NCBI RefSeq assembly: GCF_000003605.2
Contig: NW_003118431.1
Coordinates: forward strand, 1 to 54,966
Direction of reading: 5' to 3'
Length of the DNA: 54,966 nt
Source: Saccoglossus kowalevskii
Lineage: Eukaryota; Hemichordata; Enteropneusta; Harrimaniidae
Each line of letters starts with the position of its first letter. The stretch's first letter is position 1. Position numbers and translations under genes: made by a program. The notes under the pieces were generated by a model that saw only the letters and a program-made list of their open reading frames with translations, was not told where the DNA came from and searched no databases. Positions 44,101 to 54,170 of this stretch are shown here, one piece after another.

Positions 44101-45389
44101 TAGATATCACACAATATTGTCACCTGTGTTGTTAGATATCACACTGTATTGTCATCTGTGTTGCTAGATATCACACAGTATTGTCACCTGTGCTGTTAGA
44201 TATCACACAGTGTTGTCACCTGTGTTGCTAGATATCACACTGTATTGTCACCTGTGTTGCTAGATATCACACAATATTGTCACCTGTGCTGTTAGATATC
44301 ACACAGTATTGTCACCTGTGCTGTTAGATATCACACAGTATTGTTACCTGTGCTGTTAGATATCACACAGTATTGTCACCTGTGTTGCTAGATATCAAAC
44401 AGTATTGTCATCTGTGTTGCTAGATATCAATCAGTATTGTCATATGTGTTGCTAGGCATCACAGTGTTGTCACCTGTGTTGCTAGATATCACACAGTGTT
44501 GTCACCTGTGTTGCTAGATACCGCACAATATTGTCACCTGTGTTGTTAGATATCACACAGTATTGCCACCTGTGTTGCTAGATATCAAACAGTATTGCCA
44601 TCTGTGTTGCTAGATATCAAACAGTATTGTCATATGTGTTGCTAGGTATCACAGTGTTGTCACCTGTGTTGCTAGATATCACACAGTGTTGTCACCTGTG
44701 TTGCTAGATACCGCACAATATTGTCACCTGTGTTGTTAGATATCACACTGTATTGTCACCTGTGTTGCTAGATATCACACAGTATTGTCACCTGTGTTGC
44801 TAGATATCACACCGTATTGTTTCCTGTGTTGTTAGATATCACACTGTATTGTCACCTGTGTTGCTAGATATCGCACAATATTGTCACCTGTGTTGTTAGA
44901 TATCACACAGTATTGTCATCTGTGTTGTTAGATATCACACAGTACTGTCACCTGTGTTGCTAGTATCACACAGTATTGCCACCTGTGTTGCTAGATATCA
45001 AACAGTATTGCCATCTGTGTTGCTAGATATCAAACAGTATTGTCATATGTGTTGCTAGATATCACACGGTATTGTCACCTGTGTTGCTAGATATCACACA
45101 GTATTGTTTCCTGTGTTGTTAGATATCACACTGTATTGTCACCTGTGTTGCTAGATATCACACAATATTGTCACCTGTGTTGTTAGATATCACACTGTAT
45201 TGTCACCTGTGTTGCTAGATATCACACAGTATTGTCACCTGTGCTGTTAGATATCACACAGTGTTGTCACCTGTGTTGCTAGATATCACACTGTATTGTC
45301 ACCTGTGTTGCTAGATATCACACAATATTGTCACCTGTGTTGTTAGATATCACACTGTATTGTCACCTGTGTTGCTAGATATCACACAG

Positions 45390-46400
45390 TATTGTCACCT
45401 GTGCTGTTAGATATCACACAGTATTGTCACCTGTGCTGTTAGATATCACACAGTATTGTCACCTGTGCTGTTAGATATCACACAGTATTGTCACCTGTGC
45501 TGTTAGATATCACACAGTATTGTCACCTGTGCTGTTAGATATCACACAGTATTGTCACCTGTGCTGTTCGATATCACACAGTATTGTCACCTGTGCTGTT
45601 AGATATCACACAGTATTGTCACCTGTGCTGTTAGATATCACACAGTATTGTCACCTGTGCTGTTAGATATCACACAGTATTGTTACATGTGCTGTTAGAT
45701 ATCACACAGTATTGCCACCTGTGTTGCTAGATATCAAACAGTATTGTCATATGTGTTGCTAGGTATCACAGTGTTGTCACCTGTGTTGCTAGATATCACA
45801 CAGTATTGTCATATGTGTTGCTAGATATCACACAGTATTGTCACCTGTGTTGCTAGATACCACACTGTATTGTCACCTGTGTTGCTAGATATCAAACAGT
45901 ATTGTCATATCTGTTGCTAGATATCACACAGTATTGTCACCTGTGTTGCTAGATATCACACAGTATTGTTTCCTGTGTTGTTAGATATCACACTGTATTG
46001 TCACCTGTGTTGCTAGATATCACACAATATTGTCACCTGTCTTGTTAGATATCACACTGTATTGTCATCTGTGTTGCTAGATATCACACAGTATTGTCAC
46101 CTGTGCTGTTAGATATCACACAGTGTTGTCACCTGTGTTGCTAGATATCACACTGTATTGTCACCTGTGTTGCTAGATATCACACAATATTGTCACCTGT
46201 GTTGTTAGATATCACACTGTATTGTCACCTGTGTTGCTAGATATCACACAGTATTGTCACCTGTGCTGTTAGATATCACACAGTATTGTCACCTGTGCTG
46301 TTAGATATCACACAGTATTGTCACCTGTGCTGTTAGATATCACACAGTATTGTCACCTGTGCTGTTAGATATCACACAGTATTGTTACCTGTGCTGTTAG
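45390..46400 (+). repeat. Array block with GCTGTTCGATATC marker, copy 3
   Basis: The marker GTTCG lies at 45566, which is 31,525 bp from copy 1 and 8,230 bp from copy 2. It shares the rare CATATCTGTTGCTA variant with copy 1 and not with copy 2, so it is closer to copy 1 at that point. Confidence 0.75.
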
Positions 46401-49400
46401 ATATCACACAGTATTGTCACCTGTGTTGCTAGATATCAAACAGTATTGTCATCTGTGTTGCTAGATATCAAACAGTATTGTCATATGTGTTTGCTAGGTA
46501 TCACAGTGTGTCACCTGTGTTGCTAGATATCACACAGTTTTGTCACCTGTGTTGTTAGATACCGCACAATATTGTCACCTGTGTTGTTAGATATCACACA
46601 GTATTGTCACCTGTGTTGCTAGATATCACACAGTATTGTCACCTGTGTTGCTAGATATCACACAGTATTGTTTCCTGTGTTGTTAGATATCACACTGTAT
46701 TGTCACCTGTGTTGCTAGATATCGCACAATATTGTCACCAGTGTTGTTATATATCACACAGTATTGTCATCTGTGTTGTTAGATATCACACAGTACTGTC
46801 ACCTGTGTTGCTAGATATCACACAGTATTGCCACCTGTGTTGCTAGATATCAAACAGTATTGTCATCTGTGTTGCTAGATATCAAACAGTATTGTCATAT
46901 GTGTTGCTAGATATCACACAGTATTGTCACCTGTGTTGCTAGATATCACACAGTATTGTTTCCTGTGTTGTTAGATATCACACTGTATTGTCACCTGTGA
47001 TGCTAGATGTCACACAATATTGTCACCTGTGTTGTTAGATATCACACTGTATTGTCACCTGTGTTGTTAGATATCACACAGTATTGTCACCTGTGCTGTT
47101 ATATATCACACAGTGTTGTCACCTGTGTTGCTAGATATCACACTGTATTGTCACCTGTGTTGCTAGATATCAAACAGTATTGTTTCCTGTGTTGTTAGAT
47201 ATCACACTGTATTGTCACCTGTGTTGCTAGATATCGCACAATATTGTCACCTGTGTTGTTAAATATCACACAGTATTGTCATCTGTGTTGTTAGATATCA
47301 CACAGTACTGTCACCTGTGTTGCTAGATATCACACAGTATTGCCACCTGTGTTGCTAGATATCAAACAGTATTGTCACCTGTGTTGCTAGATATCACACA
47401 GTATTGTCACCTGTGTTGCTAGATATCACACAGTATTGTTTCCTGTGTTGTTAGATATCACCCAATACTGTCACCTGTGTTGCTAGATATCACAGAGTAT
47501 TGTCACCTGTGTTGCTAGGTATCAAACAGTATTGTCACCAGTGTTGCTAGATATAACAAAGTATTGTCACCAGTGTTGCTCGATATCCTACAATATTGTC
47601 ACCTGTTTTACTAGATATAACAGTATTGTCACCAGTGTTGCTAGATACTACACAGTATTGTCACCTGTGTTGCTAGATATCACACAGTATTGTCACCTGT
47701 GTTGCTAGATATCACACAGTATTGTTTCCTGTGTTGTTAGATATCACCCAATACTGTCACCCGTGTTGCTAGATATCACACAGTATTGTCACCTGTGTTG
47801 CTAGATATCAAACAGTATTGTCATCTGTGTTGCTAGGTATCACACAGTGTTGTCACCTGTGTTGCTAGATATCACAGAGTATTGTCACCTGTGTTGCTAG
47901 ATATCAAACAGTATTGTCATCTGTGTTGCTAGGTATCACACAGTATTGTCACCTGTGTTGCCAGATATCGCACATTATTGTCACCAGTGTTGCTAGATAT
48001 TCTACAATATTGTCACCTGTTTTACTAGATATAACACAGTATTGTCACCAGTGTTGCTAGATACTACACAGTATTGTCACCTGTGTTGCTAGATATCACA
48101 CTGTATTGTCACCTGTGTTGCTAGACATCGCACAATCTTGTCACCTGTGTTGTTAGATATCACACAGTACTGTCACCTTTGTTGCTAGATATCACACAGT
48201 ATTGCCACCTGTGTTGCTAGATATCACACAGTATTGTCACCTGTGCTGTTAGATATCAAACAGTATTGTCATATGTGTTGCTAGGTATCACAGTGTTGTC
48301 ACCTGTGTTGCTAGATACCGCACAATATTGTCACCTGTGTTGTTAGATACCACACTGTATTGTCACCTGTGTTGCTAGATATCAAACAGTATTGTCATAT
48401 GTGTTGCTAGATATCACACAGTATTGTCACCTGTGTTGCTAGATATCACACAGTATTGTTTCCTGTGTTGTTAGATATCACACTGTATTGTCACCTGTGT
48501 TGCTAGATATCACACAATATTGTCACCTGTGTTGTTAGATATCACACTGTATTGTCATCTGTGTTGCTAGATATCACACAGTATTGTCGCCTGTGCTGTT
48601 AGATATCACACAGTGTTGTCACCTGTGTTGCTAGATATCACACTGTATTGTCACCTGTGTTGCTAGATATCACACTGTATTGTCACCTGTGTTGCTAGAT
48701 ATCACACAATATTGTCACCTGTGTTGTTAGATATCACACTGTATTGTCACCTGTGCTGTTAGATATCACACAGTATTGTCACCTGTGCTGTTAGATATCA
48801 CACAGTATTGTCACCTGTGCTGTTAGATATCACACAGTATTGTTTCCTGTGTTGTTAGATATCACACTGTATTGTCACCTGTGTTGCTAGATATCACACA
48901 ATATTGTCACCTGTGTTGTTAGATATCACACTGTATTGTCATCTGTGTTGCTAGATATCACACAGTATTGTCACCTGTGCTGTTAGATATCACACAGTGT
49001 TGTCACCTGTGTTGCTAGATATCACACTGTATTGTCACCTGTGTTGCTAGATATCACACAATATTGTCACCTGTGTTGTTAGATATCACACTGTATTGTC
49101 ACCTGTGTTGCTAGATATCACACAGTATTGTCACCTGTGCTGTTAGATATCACACAGTATTGTCACCTGTGCTGTTAGATATCACACAGTATTGTCACCT
49201 GTGCTGTTAGATATCACACAGTATTGTCACCTGTGCTGTTAGATATCACACAGTATTGTTACCTGTGCTGTTAGATATCACACAGTATTGTCACCTGTGT
49301 TGCTAGATATCAAACAGTATTGTCATCTGTGTTGCTAGATATCAAACAGTATTGTCATATGTGTTGCTAGGTATCACAGTGTTGTCACCTGTGTTGCTAG

Positions 49401-50823
49401 ATATCACACAGTGTTGTCACCTGTGTTGCTAGACACCGCACTATATTGTCACCTGTGTTGTTAGATATCACACAGTATTGCCACCTGTGTTGCTAGATAT
49501 CAAACAGTATTGTCATCTGTGTTGCTAGATATCAAACAGTATTGTCATATGTGTTGCTAGGTATCACAGTGTTGTCACCTGTGTTGCTAGATATCACACA
49601 GTGTTGTCACCTGTGTTGCTAGATACCGCACAATAATGTCACCTGTGTTGTTAGATATCACACTGTATTGTCACCTGTGTTGCTAGATATCACACAGTAT
49701 TGTCACCTGTGTTGCTAGATATCACACAGTATTGTTTCCTGTGTTGTTAGATATCACACTGTATTGTCACCTGTGTTGCTAGATATCGCACAATATTGTC
49801 ACCTGTGTTGTTAAATATCACACAGTATTGTCATCTGTGTTGTTAGATATCACACAGTACTGTCACCTGTGTTGCTAGATATCACACAGTATTGCCACCT
49901 GTGTTGCTAGATATCAAACAGTATTGTCATCTGTGTTGCTAGATATCAAACAGTATTTCATATGTGTTGCTAGATATCACACAGTATTGTCACCTGTGTT
50001 GCTAGATATCACACAGTATTGTTTCCTGTGTTGTTAGATATCACACTGTATTGTCACCTGTGTTGCTAGATATCACACAATATTGTCACCTGTGTTGTTA
50101 GATATCACACTGTATTGTCACCTGTGTTGTTATATATCACACAGTATTGTCACCTGTGCTGTTAGATATCACACAGTGTTGTCACCTGTGTTGCTAGATA
50201 TCACACTGTATTGTCACCTGTGTTGCTAGGTATCACAGTGTTGTCACCTGTGTTGCTAGATATCACACAGTGTTGTCACCTGTGTTGCTAGATACCGCAC
50301 AATATTGTCACCTGTGTTGTTAGATACCACACTGTATTGTCACCTGTGTTGCTAGATATCAAACAGTATTGTTTCCTGTGTTGTTAGATATCACACTGTA
50401 TTGTCACCTGTGTTGCTAGATATCACACAATATTGTCACCTGTGTTGTTAGATATCACACTGTATTGTCATCTGTGTTGCTAGATATCACACAGTATTGT
50501 CGCCTGTGCTGTTAGATATCACACAGTGTTGTCACCTGTGTTGCTAGATATCACACTGTATTGTCACCAGTGTTGCTAGATATCACACTGTATTGTCACC
50601 TGTTTTGCTAGATATCACACAATATTGTCACCTGTGTTGTTAGATATCACACTGTATTGTCACCTGTGCTGTTAGATATCACACAGTATTGTCACCTGTG
50701 CTGTTAGATATCACACAGTATTGTCATCTGTGCTGTTAGATATCACACAGTATTGTCACCTGTTTTGTTAGATATCACACAGTATTGTTACCTGTGCTGT
50801 TAGATATCACACAATATTGTCAC

Positions 50824-52535
50824 CTGTGTTGCTAGATATCAAACAGTATTGTCATCTGTGTTGCTAGGTATCACACAGTATTGTCACCTGTGTTGCCAGA
50901 TATCGCACATTATTGTCACCTGTGTTGCTAGATATAACAAAGTATTGTCACCAGTGTTGCTAGATATCCTACAATATTGTCACCTGTTTTACTAGATATA
51001 ACACAGTATTGTCACCAGTATTGCTAGATACTACACAGTATTGTCACCTGTGTTGCTAGATATCACACAGTATTGTCACCAGTGTTGCTAGATATCACAC
51101 TGTATTGTCACCTGTGTTGCTAGACATCGCACAATCTTGTCACCTGTGTTGTTAGATATCACACAGTACTGTCACCTTTGTTGCTAGATATCACACAGTA
51201 TTGCCACCTGTGTTGCTAGATATCACAGAGTATTGTCACCTGTGCTGTTAGATATCACACAGTGTTGTCACCTGTGTTGCTAGATATCACACTGTATTGT
51301 CACCTGTGTTGCTAGATATCACACAATATTGTCACCTGTGTTGTTAGATATCACACTGTATTGTCACCTGTGTTGATAGATATCACACAGTATTGTCTCC
51401 TGTGCTGTTAGATATCACACAGTATTGTCACCTGTGCTGTTAGATATCACACAGTATTGTCACCTGTGCTGTTAGATATCACACAGTATTGTCACCTGTG
51501 CTGTTAGATATCACACAGTATTGTTACCTGTGCTGTTAGATATCACACAGTATTGCCACCTGTGTTGCTAGATATCAAACAGTATTGTCATCTGTGTTGC
51601 TAGATATCAAACAGTACTGTCATATGTGTTGCTTGGTATCACAGTGTTGTCACCTGTGTTGCTAGATATCACACAGTGTTGTCACCTGTGTTGCTAGATG
51701 CCGCACAATATTGTCACCTGTGTTGTTAGATATCACACTGTATTGTCACCTGTGTTGCTAGATATCACACAGTATTGTCACCTGTGTTGCTAGATATCAC
51801 ACAGTATTGTTTCCTGTGTTATTAGATATCACACTGTATTTTTAACCTGTGTTGCTAGATATCACACAATATTGTCACCTGTGTTGTTAGATATCATACT
51901 GTATTGTCACCTGTGTTGCTAGATATCACACAGTATTGTCACCTGTGCTGTTAGATATCACACAGTGTTGTCACCTGTGTTGTTAGATATCACACTGTAT
52001 TGTCACCTGTGTTGCTAGGTATCACAGTGTTGTCACCTGTGTTGCTAGATATCACACAGTGTTGTCACCTGTATTGCTAGATACCGCACAATATTGTCAC
52101 CTGTGTTGTTAGATACCACACTGTATTGTCACCTGTGTTGCTAGATATCAAACAGTATTGTCATATGTATTGCTAGATATCACACAGTATTGTCACCTGT
52201 GTTGCTAGATATCACACAGTATTGTTTCCTTTGTTGTTAGATATCACACTGTATTGTCACCTGTGTTGTTAGATATCACACAATATTGTCACCTGTGTTG
52301 TTAGATATCACACTGTATTGTCATCTGTGTTGCTAAATATCACACAGTATTGTCACCTGTGCTGTTAGATATCACACAGTGTTGTCACCTGTGTTGCTAG
52401 ATATCACATTGTATTGTCACCTGTGTTGCTAGATATCACACAATATTGTCACCTGTGTTGTTAGATATCACACTGTATTGTCACCTGTGTTGCTAGATAT
52501 CACACAGTATTGTCACCTGTGCTGTTAGATATCAC
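50824..52535 (+). repeat. Array block with TGATAGATATC and TATTTTTAACC markers, copy 4
   Basis: Markers fall at 50895 (GCCAGATATC), 51375 (GATAG), 51835 (TGTATTTTTA) and 52067 (ACCTGTATTG), matching the block at 18380-20060. The offset steps from 32,444 to 32,476 through gain or loss of exactly one monomer. Confidence 0.8.
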
Positions 52536-52599
52536 ACAGTGTTGTCACCTGTGTTGCTAGATACCGCACAATATTGTCACCTGTGTTGTTAGATATCAC

Positions 52600-53160
52600 A
52601 CTGTATTGTCACCTGTGTTGCTAGATATCACACAGTATTGTCACCTGTGTTGCTAGATATCACACAGTATTGTTTCCTGTGTTGTTAGATATCACACTGT
52701 ATTGTCACCTGTGTTGCTAGATATCACACAATATTGTCACCTGTGTTGTTAGATATCACACTGTATTGTCACCTGTGTTGCTAGATATCACACAGTATTG
52801 TCACCTGTGCTGTTAGATATCGCACAGTGTTGTCACCTGTGTTGCTAGATATCACACAGTATTGTCACCTGTGTTGCTAGATATCACACAATATTGTCAC
52901 CTGTGTTGTTAGATATCACACTGTATTGTCACCTGTGTTGCTAGATATCACACAGTATTGTCACCTGTGCTGTTAGATATCACACAGTATTGTCACCAGC
53001 GCTGTTGGATACCACACAGTATTGTCACCTGTGTTGCTAGATATCACACAGTATTGTCACCTGTGTTGCTAGATATCACACAATATTGTTTCCTGTTTTG
53101 TTAGATATCACACTGTATTGTCACCTGTGTTGCTAGATATCACACAATATTGTCACCTGT
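52600..53160 (+). repeat. Right-edge array block
   Basis: These are the last homogeneous monomers before the degenerate edge. They hold TTAGATATCGCACAG (52813), CAGCGCTGTTGGATACC (about 52997) and TTTCCTGTTTTG (about 53089). The same series is found inside the array at 21890-22440. Confidence 0.75.
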
Positions 53161-53510
53161 GTTGCTAGATATCACACAATATTGTCACCTGTGTTGTTAG
53201 ATATCACACTGTATTGTCACCTGTGTTGCTAGATATCACACAGTATTGTCACCTGTGCTGTTAGATATGACACAGTATTGTCACCTGTGCTGTTAGATAT
53301 CACACAGTATTGTCACCTGTGCTGTTAGATATCACACAGTATTGTCACCTGTGCTGTTAGATATCACACAGTATTGTCACCTGTGCTGTTAGATATCACA
53401 CCGTATTGTCACCTGTGTTGCTAGATATCACACAGTACTGTCACCTGTGTTGCTAAATATCACATTATTGTCACCTTTGTTGCGAGATATCACAGTTTTG
53501 TCACCTATGT

Positions 53511-53612
53511 TGCCTCAATGTCATATGGGTTTGTCACTAGTGTTGCTATAGTGTCACTCAGTGTTGTCACCAGTGTTGTTGCTAGTGTCATACAGTGTTG
53601 TCACATGGGTCT
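53511..53612. repeat. Degenerate right edge of the 32-bp satellite
   Basis: Diverged monomers read GTTGCTATAGTGTCACTCAG and GTTGCTAGTGTCATACAG, with GTGTTGTCAC at 53561 and 53595 (34 bp apart). As at the left edge, they have CAGTGTTG in place of the interior CAGTATTG and GTGTCA in place of GATATCA. Decay is gradual from about 53450. Confidence 0.85.
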
Positions 53613-53842
53613 GTTTTGTTAGTTATTTCAAATCAATAAAACAGAGGAATGATTTGGGCACTGTGTTGCATAGCTATGCAAGAATTATTAAGCTGACATT
53701 CATACCTAATGGTGGCGTAACTGTGCAGGTTTTTTCAAACACTTCTTCTAAAGATCTTGTATCTGTATGTACAAAATAAAGTATGAATACAAAGTAACAA
53801 TTGATTGCAGAAGTTCATTTTTAATTCATATACATCTCTATT
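53613..53842. other. Unique spacer with possible poly(A) signals
   Basis: This is short AT-rich unique DNA. AATAAA occurs on the plus strand at about 53634 and at 53775-53780. A 72-codon plus-strand frame (53561-53779) starts inside the degenerate repeat and ends at a TAA that overlaps the second AATAAA. The encoded sequence resembles no family I know. This could be the 3' end of a plus-strand transcript, but there is no independent support for it. Confidence 0.4.
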
Positions 53843-54170
53843 CTATATACTATTATATATACATCTACAATAAATAGTGTGACTATATACTATTATATAT
53901 ACATCTACAATAAATAGTGTGACTATATACTATTATATATACATCTGCAATAAATAGTGTGACTATATACTATTACATATACATCTACAATAAATAGTGT
54001 GACTATATACTATTATATATACATCTGCAATAAATAGTGTGACTATATACTATTATATATACATCTACAATAAATAGTGTGACTATATACTATTATATAT
54101 ACATCTACAATAAATAGTGTGACTATATACTATTATATATACATCTACAATAAATAGTGTGACTATATAC
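53843..54170. repeat. Minisatellite, 40-bp unit, about 8 copies
   Basis: Units start at 53881, 53921, 53961, 54001, 54041, 54081 and 54121 with GACTATATACTATTATATAT. A partial unit precedes them from 53843 and a 10-bp stub ends the array at 54170. The period is exactly 40 bp. Two units (from 53921 and 54001) read ATCTGCAA instead of ATCTACAA, and the unit from 53961 has TATTACATAT. The unit is very AT-rich and contains AATAAA. Confidence 0.97.

Larger units (their letters stand above)
2561..53510 (+). repeat. Giant head-to-tail satellite array, 32-bp monomer
   Basis: The array is about 51 kb long, roughly 1,590 copies by length. The consensus monomer can be read as four pieces in order: ACACAG, then TATTGTCAC, then CTGTGT, then TGCTAGATATC, making 32 bp and about 41% GC. 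Every copy I read has the same orientation. Most copies carry an EcoRV site (GATATC). Recurrent variants include a 30-bp form reading GGTATCACAGTG, a CTGTGCTGTTAG form often in runs of 4-11 copies, an ATACCGCAC form, and a TTTCCTGTG form. One canonical plus-strand frame hits TAG per monomer, and all three minus-strand frames are closed within one monomer, so the array is not protein-coding. No tRNA, rRNA or transposon interrupts it. The length depends on the assembly being correct. Confidence 0.97.

Noticed and set aside
2561-53510. CRISPR array
   Set aside because: The 32-bp units are contiguous with no unique spacers, and the locus is eukaryotic with spliced genes.
53561-53779. Plus-strand 72-codon frame ending at an AATAAA
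   Set aside because: It begins in degenerate repeat, has no known homology that I recognise and no splice acceptor, so it is described only as a possible 3' end of a transcript.
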